64,000 nucleotides of DNA from Bolinopsis microptera (GCF_026151205.1 NC_087073.1:6159001-6223000), one strand, 5' to 3'. Counted from the first letter of the stretch, positions 10,030 to 23,074 are shown. Numbers and translations are program-made. The notes: generated by a model from the letters alone, not told the origin.

Positions 10030-11450
10030 GAATTGAGCCTCTGATCCTCTGTTGGGGTGTTCGATCAAAATTGGTTCATACAGCTCATCGGTATTCCTAC
10101 GGGTGGATCACTATGTGTCCAAATCGCAAACATAGCAGTCTACTACCTAATGAACAAATGTGTTTATAGTAACCCAGGGCTCATGAATAAGATCGTATCA
10201 GCCAGGCGTTACATTGACGACGGAGCAGGTTTGTTTGAGGGAACTACCGAGTACAGATGAGTTCAAATTTGGATTGCAGATGTCAACAAAGCACTCCTCC
10301 CCTATGGCCTAATTATTGATGAATAGTGAATACTAAATAGAAGATCCTGGTAAATACGTATCTTTCCTTGACATAATGTTCACCTTCGATTCCTTAGGAT
10401 CCCTCCAAACGGATTTGTTCATAAAGAAAACAGACTCTCGTTCATACCTACACTTTAAAAGCTCCCACCCTAACCATATCTATTCCGGTATCGTGTACTC
10501 TCAATGCCTTAGACTCAGAAGGATCATCAACTGCCAAGAACGCCTGAAAGAACACCTAAAAAAAAAGCCTTCCTTGCCGCATGTTACCCTAGAAAAATGA
10601 TTGAGAACATCAGTAATAAGGTCCTCAATACAGCAAGATCACTGTCACGCAAAGTTCAGGCTCCTGATGACCAGACATCATTACATCTTCCAATCAGGGT
10701 CATATCTACTTATGGTAGTGATGATGATCTGGTGTCTGTGATTAAGAAGTATGAAAAACACCTCTCAAGAACGAGGAGTTTCAGTGAAAGTGACACTGCT
10801 GAAACATCCCAAGAGACCTCCTCAACATTTGCCACGCCTAGGAAGAAAATATTCAGTTACACAAAGAAGACAGGCCCAAGCCTAAAATCTCGCCTCGTAA
10901 AATTGAAAGAACTTGCTCTAGGAGCTAAACATGGCCCAACCAGCAAATGCAATTTGCCAAGATGCAAATGTTGTGAACTTGTCAAAGGCACCCATGAATT
11001 CAAAGTGAACGGCAAGAAGGTTAAAGCTTCCCCTGGAGGCTGGAAACTGCCAGATTTACAACATCATTTATCTGTTCCAATGTAGTGTCTGTGGAAAGGC
11101 TTACGTCGGTCGCACTACTCGCTCTCTACGGGTTAGGACTGGAGTCTGGAGAACATAGGGTCAAATATTATAAACTTTTAAATGGCGATAAGGTAGATGA
11201 AACAAGTGATGAATATAGTTTGGGCTTACATTTGTTAGATCATGGTTTTAGACAAAGGGAAGATTTGAAAAAAAATTTTTAACAAAATTTTAAATGTGTC
11301 AATTATTGATAATTCTAGTCCTAAAACTTTGGAAGTCCGTGAACATAAATATATTCAACTACTCAAGACTTTAAAACCTTTGGAAATTAACACTATAAAT
11401 CCTTTTGGCCTTCCCTTACTCCTAACATCTTAATTTTAACTTTATAACCG
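10030..11450 (+). mobile_element. Degenerate Penelope-like element (RT plus GIY-YIG)
   Basis: Several adjacent frames together read as the 3' half of a Penelope-like retroelement. At 10057-10260, IPTGGSLCVQIANIA matches RT motif B and RYIDDG matches the catalytic YxDD motif C. At 10376-10600, SYLHFKSSHPNH and YSQCLRLRRI are typical of the region after the RT core. At 10930-11130, a CNLPRCKCC cysteine motif precedes IIYLFQC...AYVGRT, the two halves of a GIY-YIG endonuclease, reached only after a frame change near 11040. The tail (11085-11430) keeps a helix-rich end with LLKTLKP. In this family RT and GIY-YIG nuclease together carry out target-primed insertion. Frame changes and stops near 10258, 10330 and 11040 make this copy inactive. 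The 5' part of the RT is missing or unrecognisable. Confidence 0.8.
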
Positions 11451-12080
11451 TTTTAAGAGTGTTCAGATTTTTAAAGGAATTTTCGGTTTTACTAACTTTT
11501 TACAATTTTTAGGGCTTATGTCACTGATGATGACGCCTTGCAACATGTTTGCCTGTAAATTGATAGTTTGATCTCAGTATTTACAACAATTCATCTAGCT
11601 TGATTGATTCAAAGGGAAAAAAATTCCTATGAAGCAACCAAAATACATCCTTCTATGAAATTAACAAGAAATGCGGCCGCTTTTATTTTGTGGATGGCCG
11701 CTCAATTTCCCGATCCGTGATGGCGTATTTTATCAAATTTCATAGAATCCAGGCTTTACTGTTTAAAAGCATGCAGTTATGGCGGAGTGATAGGCCGAGC
11801 GCCGCCCAGTTAATTCCATATTGAATTTGAAAATCGTGTATATTTCTATGTAACCATTATGTTTAACATTATTGTTTATGCAACCTGATATGACACGGAT
11901 CTGTGCAAAATCTGACTTAAAATGATACGCTATCAATTCATGCCTAGTGGGATACGTACATGGTGAAATTAACGATTTTTTTGATCGGTTCAGTGCCGCG
12001 CACCAATAATAATTTAATTCAGAATATCTCGCAAAATAACTTTGCGCAGTTATATTAGGAACACTGGCGACATTTGTGCC
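11451..12080. other. Spacer after the Penelope-like element
   Basis: No supported gene was found. A NotI-type GC island (gcggccgc near 11673) stands out in otherwise AT-rich sequence. Confidence 0.4.
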
Positions 12081-12081
12081 A

Positions 12082-12258
12082 GTACTATGTACTATGTACT
12101 ATGTACTATGTACTATGTACTATGTACTATGTACTATGTACTATGTACTATGTACTATGTACCTACTATGTACTATGTATATTTACTACCTATGTATATT
12201 TACTATGTACTATGCAATATGTAAGTTATGCAATATGTACAATGTACTATGTATATCG
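12082..12258. repeat. 7-bp microsatellite (gtactat)n
   Basis: About 11 perfect copies of gtactat run to 12162. Degenerate tatgtac/tatgtat blocks follow to about 12258. The unit length is not a multiple of three, so each frame cycles through the same residues and produces spurious Tyr/Cys/Met ORFs. Confidence 0.9.
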
Positions 12259-12697
12259 CAGTTTCATATCAAGTCCTTCAACTTCTGCTCATAATCCGGA
12301 ATTCTAGAAATAAAAGGTGATTATCTCCATTTTCCTAACAGAACAAATTGAAGTTTTCGCAGTTTTTACATTGTTTATGTCGGTCGTCAGAGTGACAATA
12401 ATGGCGAAAAATAATAGCGAAAAATGGATAAATGACAAATGGTAACCCCACTTACTTAACAATGTCTCTTATAGCTGGCCATAATCCTGCTATTTTTACC
12501 AGATATCAAAATAACGAATTAGTTTTGATAGTGATTACCATTATCATGCTTATTATCAATGACAACTGTGAAGATTACTGAGACGCAAGCTAAGTGGCGG
12601 AAATTGGAGAATAATTCTTTAAAAAGGGGAAGAAAGGATGAAAATGCAGCTTTCTATTCTGTCTGACTGTCTGAATAAGACAAGTTGCTACACTCAC

Positions 12698-13008
12698 TGT
12701 CGGCCGAGAAATCCGGTCTTGGTTGAGGTCTGGATTAAAGCTTCCTTCCAATCAACAGGAATCTCCCCCTCAGGAGAACCCGGTCCAATTGTTGAAGAGG
12801 TATCTTCCGCTTCACTACACTCGAGGTCAGACTCTAGAGGTGAGTACCACCAGGAACCAACACAGGTTGAAGGGTGTAGGGCTCCTCTACAGGAGAAAAG
12901 ATCCGACTCAACCGGAGATGCGTCCTCTTCGTCATCCGATAAAAGGTCTTCTGGAAGGTTAGGTTCACACAGGACCCAGAACAGTCCCCATTTGTAGTTT
13001 TTTATCAT
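12698..13008 (-). CDS. Candidate acidic first exon, unknown protein
   Basis: An ATG at 13008 opens 103 codons plus two bases to a GTGAGTG donor (complement of 12691-12697). The peptide has acidic patches (SDDEEDASPVESD, ESDLECSEAED), two tryptophans in GSWWYSP, and a Pro/Gly linker. This is typical of an intracellular, largely disordered region. No domain is recognised. An opposite-strand ORF (12638-12997, 119 codons, Ser-rich, ATG to stop) is also open; I prefer the minus strand because of the splice donor and residue pattern. Unlike its surroundings the segment is GC-balanced, as coding DNA often is here. Confidence 0.45.
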
Positions 13009-13029
13009 GTGATAATCGGATCTCAAACT

Positions 13030-14268
13030 ACCTCTTCATCAACCAAATCAGCAACATAGCAATAGCGATATAACAACAAACAATTAGCTGGTAGTTCTAT
13101 TATCATTATTATTATATTGTTCCTGTTTTCCATTTGAATAGGTATATTGTGACTATTTCCTACAAACATAAATATTGATTGCAGGATATTGTTGTAGTAT
13201 TATATTACATTGATTATTTATATGTACTAACCTATTGTTGTTCTATAGGTCCCTTATGATTAGATTTGTCTACGTGTTTTATTACCTACACAAGCAATCA
13301 TTACAGATATGGTACGGTCAGGAAAAGCGATTGTTTTGCATTTATTCAATTAACTTTAAGACAAGTCGGCCTTGTCTATGTTACAGAAGGAAACTCTAAA
13401 GAGGAATTGCGAACCCTGATGCGGGGCAGGGAATAGGGATATATGGAGGGGGTTATCTGGCGTAGATCGGACTTAGTTCCGACATAGTAGTAGTTATCAA
13501 TTAACAATAGCACTCTATATCATGCTTCATCAAACAATTAATACTTCAATTTCCAAGTACCTGAATCCCCCTAGGTAAAATACGGGTAACTTTAGTCCCG
13601 TGTACAAATTGCCAAATTCGAAACAAAACTTCCTGGCCTGGATTCTGTACATTGTCAAATGCGACCAAAGACTTAAAGATGAAAGAATAAAAAGTGTTTG
13701 ATTATGGCTCATTGTACACGTAGACTAAGATAAACTAGACGAATGAAGCTTTACCAATGATAGTCGTAACCAGTAATATGTTAATACGTGAAACAGTACC
13801 TCTTTTTGAAAGAAAGCTGATAGCCGAAAAAGAATCGTAGTAAAGAACTGCCGGAAGTGTTTTTCTCCATCTGCATCAAGTATCCGATATCTTTTAACAC
13901 AGATTACAAGACTATCCTATGACAAATGTAAAAAGCCAACCTCACAAACTCTTAAAAAAGGCAGCGCCGAGTTCAAAGAAACGCAGGTTAAGAAGGTTAT
14001 TAATATAATGGCAAATATAATGACAAATTTCTCTGAAATATATCATCTAAGCCTGATATTGACCTCTCAATATTACAGATGGTGTCGTCAGAGCTTTCTG
14101 ATGAATAGAGTTCTCAGGCCTCTCCAGCTACCATACTCTAGACTCGTACACAGCTGACAGAGCGGCTGTCAGAATGGCTGTCAAGTTGACAAAGCACTTC
14201 TTGGTCCGCAACTCATCCTCTGTAAGCTAACTAATGGACGGGCTCGCTAAATCACACATTTACTGCAG
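13030..14268. other. Spacer without supported gene
   Basis: Only short ORFs occur (for example 13530-13712 minus), none with splice sites or recognisable motifs. Confidence 0.4.
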
Positions 14269-14552
14269 CTAATATCTATCGAAATATTGACAAATATAAA
14301 GCCTATGGGTTTCTTAATGAACAGTTAATACGAAAAGCGGAGGAGATCACGATTCTTCTGATAACAATTGTCAAATGTTTTGTTGATACGGTTGTGACAG
14401 GTGTAACCACGGCTAGAATCCGATGCCTATCTAGTGATACTGATAGCGTTTTGAAAGATATTTGCCATATGTTTGAACTGAAGCCTAACTGGTTGCGCCT
14501 TAAAATAGCAGCAAGCATTTGGTCTGTAGTCACCGGGTACTTAGTAACCTAG
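14269..14552 (+). CDS. Candidate terminal exon, helix-rich unknown protein
   Basis: A clean acceptor (acatttactgcag ending at 14268) leads into 93 open codons and a TAG at 14550-14552. The exon begins with the last two bases of a codon. The peptide mixes charged and hydrophobic helix-like stretches (LNEQLIRKAEEITILLITIV, SVLKDICHMFELKPNWLRL) and has no repeats. No family is recognised. The frame runs into an 8-bp tandem array at its end, so the true C-terminus may differ, or a donor at 14535 (GTACTT) may be used. Confidence 0.4.
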
Positions 14553-14644
14553 TTACCTCGTAACCTAGTAACCTAAGAACCTAGTAACATAGTAACCTAG
14601 TAACCTAGTAACCTAGTAACCTAGTAACCTAGTAACCTAGTAAC
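14541..14644. repeat. 8-bp tandem repeat (taacctag)n
   Basis: About 13 copies of taacctag; the first half is interrupted and the last seven are nearly perfect. Confidence 0.85.
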
Positions 14645-15266
14645 GGTAGTGTTGCTATGGTTACATGTACTTATAGGAACGCAATCAGATGAGACCCCTC
14701 TATCAGAAGTCTCATACAACCTCATCCCTGCCCCTATGATAGAGTAAATCATGTGTTTGAAAACTTTGTGTATATATTTGATTGTTTAAAGTTCAAAAAT
14801 ATTGGTAACCATGGACCATTTCCGTTACCTATGTATTGTGCTCTGCAAAGTGCAACACTTGATTTAATTGCTTGAAAAAAAACTTACAGGAACGCAATAA
14901 GATGAGCTACGGTCTTCATTCCTCACTGTACACGCTTCACACAAACCAACATATTACACAACATAGTACAAGATCTCGGGTATCCAGGGATTATCTCGAG
15001 CATTTAGCAAAACACGTGTAGTAACAATGAAGGATCAAGGATGTTGCGAGTAGCCGAGCAGTAGCCGAGAGATACGGCAAATCATGCGACACACGACACA
15101 AGTTCAGTGTTCTGGGCAGATTTCCAGAGGAGTCGGAGAAAGAAGAGAGAGAGTAGGTGACTAAACTCTGATAGACCTCCACAATAAACACTAACGATCT
15201 GTCTGTCATGTGTGCTGGATTTTAGGGAATATTATAGCTGCTATTTCAGATCATTATTAAGCATTA

Positions 15267-15734
15267 AATGTAGGGTATGCAATGTAGGGTATGCAATGTA
15301 GGGTATGCAATGTAGGGTATGCAATATAGGGTATGCAATGTAGGGTATGCAATGTAGGGTACGCAATGTAGGGTACGCAATGTAGGGTATGCAATGTAGG
15401 GTATGCAATGTAGGGTATGCAATGTAGGGTACGCAATGTAGGGTATGCAATGTAGGGTATGCAATGTAGGGTACGCAATGTAGGGTATGCAATGTAGGGT
15501 ATGCAATGTAGGGTATGCAATGTAGGGTATGCAATGTAGGGTATGCAATGTAGGGTATGCAATGTAGGGTATGCAATGTAGGGTATGCAATGTAGGGTAT
15601 GCAATGTAGGGTACGCAATGTAGGGTATGCAATGTAGGGTCTGCAATGTAGGGTACGCAATGTAGGGTATGCAATGTAGGGTATGCAATGTAGGGTATTC
15701 AATATAGGGTATGCAATGTAGGGTATGCAATGTA
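15267..15734. repeat. 14-bp minisatellite, about 33 copies
   Basis: The unit aatgtagggtatgc repeats for 468 bp with rare variants (tacgc, ctgc, attc, atatag). All three minus-strand frames remain open and give artefactual Pro/Thr/Leu/His/Cys/Ile/Ala/Tyr ORFs. Confidence 0.95.
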
Positions 15735-15735
15735 T

Positions 15736-15945
15736 GTATATCCTGGTGTTCTGGTACCAAAATTTACGAAACTCTCAAGAATTACCGTTCCTCGTGTAGC
15801 CGATGTATTTGTTGCTCCTGGTGGTGAGCCTGTATAAGTAGCTGCTGAACTGGCTCCCATGTACTCAGCGACACTATGAAGCGACCTATGAGATCCTGGA
15901 GTGTTGCGTTCACCTCTTCCATCATCGGAACTCTGCAATCCTTTA
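15736..15945 (-). CDS. Possible exon, Ser/Thr/Gly-rich, unknown
   Basis: An open minus-strand frame reads LELIAKGLQSSDDG followed by a Ser/Thr/Gly/Pro-rich segment (SHRSLHSVAEYMGASS). It may end at GGAACG followed by GTAATT near 15787. The residue mix is plausible for a linker region. The frame merges into the adjacent minisatellite and the upstream acceptor is weak. A plus-strand exon lies immediately beside it, so at most one of the two neighbouring calls may belong to an expressed gene. Confidence 0.25.
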
Positions 15946-15973
15946 GCTATCAGTTCTAATACACCTCCTCAGA

Positions 15974-16109
15974 TGATGACTGACCCAGGGAACGATTACC
16001 CGATGTATATGCTTAAATTTCTGCAAAGGAAAAGATTCGCCACATCTAGAGCAAGCTTACTGAAACTAAATTGTACAAGCACCAGATCAACGTACAGAGA
16101 GAAGCACTG
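15974..16109 (+). CDS. Candidate internal exon with both splice sites
   Basis: The exon is bounded by ctaatacacctcctcag (ending at 15973) and a near-consensus donor, CTG followed by GTAAGTAG at 16110. Only one frame is open: 45 codons plus a base, beginning MMTDPGNDYPMYMLKFLQRK and becoming basic (RKRFATSRASLLKL). It could also start translation at its own ATG pair. No homology is recognised and no phase-compatible partner exon was found nearby. Confidence 0.4.
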
Positions 16110-16112
16110 GTA

Positions 16113-17835
<1,723 letters not shown>

Positions 17836-18410
17836 CGATATGATATTGCCGGGCTACTTCGGGGTAACCAGCACTAAGATCTGTTTAGTTACTCCTGATC
17901 TGCTGATCTCTCAATGCATTAATATAAGTTTTCCATCGATACAGACCCCTAACATTAAGCGACAAATATTCAGGAACAGATTTTATTTGAGCCCAGCAGT
18001 CTCCTAAAGGTATCTCCAAATACCGCTCAGTAATCATTACTCTAGTAACCAAACTTCTCTTCGTAACTCTTATACCACTTACCGTATCCTGAGCTTGTAC
18101 TTATAACAATAGTGTCGAATGAAGGACCATCTATCCTGAACGGCCATGTTTTCCACAGAATTAGTCACTGAACTGCCGTGAAGCCAAACATCCAGTCAGG
18201 GTTGGTTAGAAGGAGACGATGACAAATCAGGTTCTGGACAAGTTAGAGCCACAACCATCAAAATAGAGAAGTGACCAATTTAGAGCCTCCCGCCCTGATG
18301 ATCTCCAGGACACATTATTTACAGAACAACAAAGGCGAAGTGATCAGTGCTACCTCGTCTCTCTCTCTCCCTCTGGCCTCTCTCTCTCTCTCCTCCCTGT
18401 GTTGATACAG

Positions 18411-18544
18411 AACACGGCGGCTATGCCAGACTTCTCATTAACGAGACGAGCTCTGTAGCTGGGCTCTCTCTCCGCCATCTTGCTCCTGTTGGACACGACA
18501 ATAGAAGCGGCCACAGAGCCACGTCACACACCATTATAATATGA
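18411..18544 (+). CDS. Candidate terminal exon, unknown protein
   Basis: A very strong acceptor (about 50 bases of CT-rich sequence, then gttgatacag ending at 18410) precedes 43 open codons ending TGA at 18542-18544. The peptide reads HGGYARLLINETSSVAGLSL then RHLAPVGHDNRSGH, with one N-glycosylation sequon (NETS). The exon is GC-richer than its flanks. No family is recognised. The polypyrimidine tract may just be local microsatellite, which weakens the splice argument. Confidence 0.4.
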
Positions 18545-18545
18545 G

Positions 18546-18600
18546 GAGAGGATTAACCCTGATTAATGTTGAGTCGTGTAAGTGCGGCAGTTAATCCTCT
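18546..18600. repeat. Short inverted repeat, 10-bp arms
   Basis: agaggattaa and its complement ttaatcctct lie about 35 bases apart, directly after the candidate exon stop at 18544. It could be a 3' UTR hairpin if that exon is real. Confidence 0.45.
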
Positions 18601-18959
18601 AAAGCTCTAAATAGAGGTCTGCCCCTGGCATTGCAGTGGTTGAAGCCACTTTGAAAGGGTTATTCCGACCAATTTTCCTGAGTGCAAGGTTGCGCTAGCC
18701 GGGCTGTTTAGGAATTAGAGAACCAGAAAGTTAAAATTGTCTGTGGGATGAAAACCTCCTGAAAGTAAAACCATTCGAACCAAGCATTTGGTGGACAAGT
18801 GAGTGTCATTACCAACAGTAACACAACGTTTAACAAAACGCTTAACGACTAACGATTGGGTGATTAGTGTGATGATTGATGCTGGAACTGCTGGTGTAGC
18901 CAGGTATCGGGTATTACTAGGTAGAGACTACAGCTGAAAGGACTTGTAGCTCAGATATA

Positions 18960-20460
18960 AGTAGGTCGGGAGGACCACATCGCCTCATATAGAGGCGACG
19001 ACAAACGTCGACCTCTATTTCCTGAAATTAATACTGCCAACAATCAGACATGTTTTGCTACCTACCTATCGAACCTTATCTCGATCGTAAGTGGACGATA
19101 AAGCGGTTACATATATATATAGTATATAATAATTATATGTATCATTATATTACATCGTTCTGTGCTACTTGTAATCTGTATCTTAATCTCTTACTTTGGC
19201 CTAGCAGGTCATGAACAACGTAATCAACCATCTATAATACGTATTTAAATGCTGATAGGTGTTTGATATAATAGTGAATTGATAAAATGTAACCCTGCTT
19301 ACTTACTTACTTACTAATGATATGAAATATCTTGAACACCGAACTCAAAAGACGATCAGAAGCTTGGTATGAGAAAAGAGCTGCCATGATGATGATTGCA
19401 GAGAGAATTACAAAAGAAAGCTCAGAACGCAAACCTCCACATTTACACAGAATCAAACAAAAGAAATACAACCAGGATATATTTCTCCAGCCTGACACGG
19501 ACATAGAAAAATAGTGTAGATGCTTACCTGATGATTTAGTGAACACTGTGACAAGCACGTGAAAGTTGAAAGTGGGTGGGTGAAACAGAGTGATATGAAT
19601 GATGATAATATCACACTTGTGCGCTAAGAACTATAACTCTAAAACACAGCTGTGAAAAATTGGACTCCTTACGAGATTTTATTGTAATTGTATTGTAATT
19701 TTGAGCTTTTAGCGGCCAGCTTTTCACGGCCGTGGTATAACTCAGAACAGGACTGCAGTACACAAGATATGAACAGGACTGCAAGTACACAACATATGAA
19801 TAGGACGATAACAACACCCAACATACTACTATCTTAACAAGTAACACCTGGCATATCAACTAAATCCAGTCTAATTGTACAGGGACCGCTTTTATATCAG
19901 CAGAACGGAGGCGAGGAGTCCTGCTCCTTCATAATAGTGGGGAGTCGTGCTCCTTCATAATGGAATTAGCACCTATGGTATCTGTAGACCGGACAGGTAG
20001 TTGACTGTATTACCCAGACATCTGATGGTAAAGATATCGTTATATCACCATTATCGAGTAGCACTTTGAAGCTCCAGACCCCGTACTAAGCGCTAGTTAG
20101 TTTGTCCGTTACAGACAAAATGCGTGATGTCTGCTAGTTTTGGATGTAACTATCACGTGGGCATACTATTCAAGAATCTTGCCATCTGAAATGCGAGGGT
20201 GTGGTCAAGTAGTACATTTTAGTACAAGACTCGCCTGATCACAAGATAGCTGAATTTCATTTTTACGACATCTATCTAAGACTACTATATATTGTCTGTA
20301 AATATATATATAATAGTCTATATATATACATATATATATATTATCTATTTATACACGAATCCAATACTCCTATTATACTACAGTGAAAATATCCCGTCAG
20401 AATGCGACATTTTGAATGGTTAAGTGGTCTCGAGCTAACACCATTAACCATTAACCGGTC
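18960..20460. other. AT-rich spacer with simple repeats
   Basis: Apart from the possible ORF at 19314-19514, this stretch holds TA-rich blocks at 19110-19145 and 20280-20345 and a (ttac)n block at 19289-19314. A short hairpin at 18990-19015 (agaggcgacg..cgtcgacctct) is also present. No supported gene. Confidence 0.45.
19314..19514 (+). CDS. Possible charged ORF or exon, unknown
   Basis: An open plus-strand frame ends at TAG 19512-19514. It is rich in Lys, Arg and Glu (LKRRSEAWYEKRAAMMMIAE), like a charged helix. No clear acceptor precedes it; a cttac tetranucleotide repeat (19289-19314) does. The minus strand is also open for 83 codons and has donor-like sites, so strand assignment is uncertain. 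Confidence 0.25.
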
Positions 20461-20565
20461 GATTTAGGTACTCACTCAGCTGGGTCACTAAATGCCAGGT
20501 CATGTCTCCTAGTTCTACAGAATACAGGATGATCATTATATTATAATTAACATCAATACAATCAA

Positions 20566-20883
20566 CTATAAGGAGACGTACTGGTCAATGTTGCAGCATT
20601 TATCACGGAGACCATCCAGAAAGCGGTCAAGGATCCCCTCCAATTGCAAGCTGATCTGGATCATGCTGCTGGTGAAGTACACCATCTTCTCCCGTGTCTT
20701 ATAGACCAGGGTCTGAGACTGTGCCTCCTCCTCTGTGAGAAACACATCATCATACTCGTCCTCAGCTGATGAGCAGGATCGCGTGCAAGTGTAACAAGCC
20801 ACTTCTTTGCGGTTCAGCGGTGAGTGGCGATGATATTTTAAAAACTTAACTAAAACGTTATGCTCTGTCCGGTACAAACTATC
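20566..20883 (-). CDS. Coding exon of an unknown protein
   Basis: An open minus-strand frame of about 105 codons ends at TAG 20568-20566. It has strong coding character: a Cys motif (VACYTCTRSCSS), an acidic run (AEDEYDDVFLTEEEA), and an amphipathic helix (ISLQLEGILDRFLDGLRDKC). If the frame is used to its end the protein stops in DQYVSL. Alternatively a GTACGT donor at 20581 would link in open frame to a possible 39-base exon at 20514-20476. That exon is flanked by ctgtattctgtag and by a consensus GTGAGTACC donor. The acceptor at the 5' side is unclear; several TAG/CAG candidates lie at 20860-20890. No known domain is recognised. Confidence 0.55.
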   Translation of the reverse strand, partial: DSLYRTEHNVLVKFLKYHRHSPLNRKEVACYTCTRSCSSAEDEYDDVFLTEEEAQSQTLVYKTREKMVYFTSSMIQISLQLEGILDRFLDGLRDKCCNIDQYVSL

Positions 20884-21459
20884 ATATAAACTATCACATT
20901 AAAAACAGTAAAAATAAAACGAAGCTGTACATGTGGTTTGTGGTAAGATCAGATATTGAAGTACTGGATAGGATCGACAATAAAAACAGGGGTTGGCTTA
21001 GCCCGGCTAAGTGGCTGCAACACGCGAAATAATAGTAGTAGTTTCGTAGCCAGTGCAGTGTTTCCAGAGTCTAGGGTCGTTAGCTACTTGATACCTAGAT
21101 AACTACTGAGATCTGGTATACTCCTCTCTACTCCTCTCTACTCCGGAAACAACTGCAAACAGTACCACTATTAAGTACCACTACCGGGCTCACTGAGGGT
21201 GGGGGCCCTTGAAAGAGCCGTACCAGGTTAGCTGGGCCTCCCTCGAGTGAACCTAATGTACAGAATGGTATCTAAGATGACAGTGACCTAACCATATGCT
21301 CCCCGTATCCAGGATCACGGCTAGTAATACACATATCTCAACGATTAAACTCATAAATTACTTCGACCACGGCCAATATGCAGTGAATATGTTTGTTACA
21401 GGGACGATAATGCAGCGTAATTACCTCCTCAGGCTTTCATGCAGGGCAAGCATTGCTCC

Positions 21460-21760
21460 AGCTCAAAATCTTTGGGTGGGTGCAGCACGGCGCGGAGCGG
21501 CCGGGAGGGGGGGGGGGGGGGGGGGGGTTGAAGCCCCCTGGAAAATTTTGGAATTTTACCCTCCTAAACGTATTTCAATATCTCTCAAAACAGTCTCAAT
21601 TGAGTAGAAGTCAGAAGGAAGTAATCAAACAAATTATTTATACAAAATTTGACAATTTTGGTGTAAAAATTTTCAAATCGTTTGGGTGGGTGCAAGTCTA
21701 AACTGAGTGGGTGCAACATCCTTTGGGTGGGTGCGCACCCACCCGCACCTACACGGTGGA
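21460..21760. mobile_element. Probable repeat-derived block with poly-G and palindrome
   Basis: The motif tttgggtgggtgca recurs three times (near 21470, 21680 and 21722). A 21-base G run occupies 21507-21527 inside gccgggaggg...ggttgaagccccc. A perfect 20-bp palindrome gggtgggtgcgcacccaccc lies at 21725-21744. The layout suggests nested or degenerate ends of a repetitive element, but no TSD or ORF identifies the class. Confidence 0.4.
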
Positions 21761-22990
21761 GCTATGCCTGATGCAGGGCCCGTGGATAATGTGAACCATG
21801 TAACTTTCAAGATTACCTTTCTTAATTTTCATTCCAATCCATGCGCTGCAAAGGCTTTTTTTGTCTTGACGCTCGCAATTAATTTCACTCACGACAATTT
21901 CACGGCTCTATCTTCTATAAGGGCACTAAACCAGCTACCCGCTAGATTTAGCACGTGCAGTTCAATAATTTAGTCTCACTTGAGTCACAGTGAGGCTGGT
22001 ATTAGTAACCGCTCATTGTGAACTCTAAAGCTACAAAAATCCAGACAAAATGATTTCAACTCCGGATGAATTGCAGAGTAGAGCCAGGAAAATGGTTAAT
22101 ACAAAAATACTTTTGATCTAAAATAACACTAGAAATATGTAGAAATACGTAGAAATATGTGTCTACAAATGCTTAACTTTGTTTGACTCTAACCTACCCG
22201 TGAGATTGTTGAAGGATTCCCAAGAGTCTGTTGTACTGTTGAACTAGCATTGTAGTAGCACAGTGCAGCGATACACTTTACAAGGGAGGAAGGGCATAAT
22301 AAGGTGAAAAGTAAGGCACGTATGAAGTGCTTCCATTAAAATAGGTGGACCTGACGTGATCAGTGTTTGGGAATAGGAAACCCTGTAAAATCTCACAATA
22401 TACAGATTCTGATCAAACACAGTGTTTATATTACATTAGCGCGTCGTGATTGTATGGTAATGGTATATTATACTAAAAGTGGTTCTTATCGTAGTACAAA
22501 GTATTATATTGACAACATAGACTGAAAAATTCGATCAGCTAAGCTGGTAAACCCAATATTATACGGCAGACCACTTTAAATTCGATAGAAATGCCAGCAC
22601 ACCAAAAATGACCAAATTGAGGTGGACCCTGCCGATCAATAATATCCACATACAACTCATAAAAGGTGGAGGCTGGCCATTATTAACAACCCCTCGCTCT
22701 CCCACAGTCGAGTAATAAGAGATACTGGTATTGCATTGATACTACTTAGGGCACGTTGTATAGTTACTACCTACTAACTGTACCAGTACAGTTCCTGTCA
22801 AACTGCCACACAACACGAACTATAACAGCTTTAACAGGAGATCACACTGCCCCGGGCACTCTAACCACATATATTTCCACTTTGTAAATTCAAAATGTTC
22901 CAACGTCACGCAAATTGAGAGTTCAATCTTGCCAGGAGAGAATTAGGTCCTATAAAGACATTCCTGTCATTGAATGCTGTTATAAGTACT
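21761..22990. other. Spacer without supported gene
   Basis: Only short ORFs without splice support were seen. Small local duplications occur, for example tagaaatatg/tagaaatacg at 22130-22160. Confidence 0.4.
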
Positions 22991-22993
22991 CAC

Positions 22994-23074
22994 TGGTGAC
23001 TCTGTCCGGCGAGTGAGGAGTTGAGACGCCAGTGTCCTGTAAAGGAGGACCCCCTGGGACTCATGGCAGATCAT
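22994..23074 (-). CDS. Candidate exon with consensus donor
   Basis: The minus-strand exon ends at a consensus donor, CCA followed by GTGAGTACT (22993 downward). Two frames are open. One starts at ATG 23074 and reads MICHESQGVLLYRTLASQLL in phase 0; the other starts at ATG 23064 (MSPRGSSFTGHWRLNSSLAG). It lies 2.1 kb upstream of the minus-strand exon at 20.6-20.9 kb and could be an earlier exon of the same gene. The phases do not join directly, so an exon in between would be needed. Confidence 0.35.

Noticed and set aside
12042..12307. Tyr/Cys/Met/Leu ORFs in three frames
   Set aside because: Products of the 7-bp array, no start context or splice support.
15241..15760. Three overlapping minus-strand ORFs of 136-167 codons
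   Set aside because: All come from the 14-bp minisatellite; each frame repeats the same 14-residue cycle.
19048..19077. MFCYLPIEPYLD reading ending at GTAAGT
   Set aside because: Too short and without other support.
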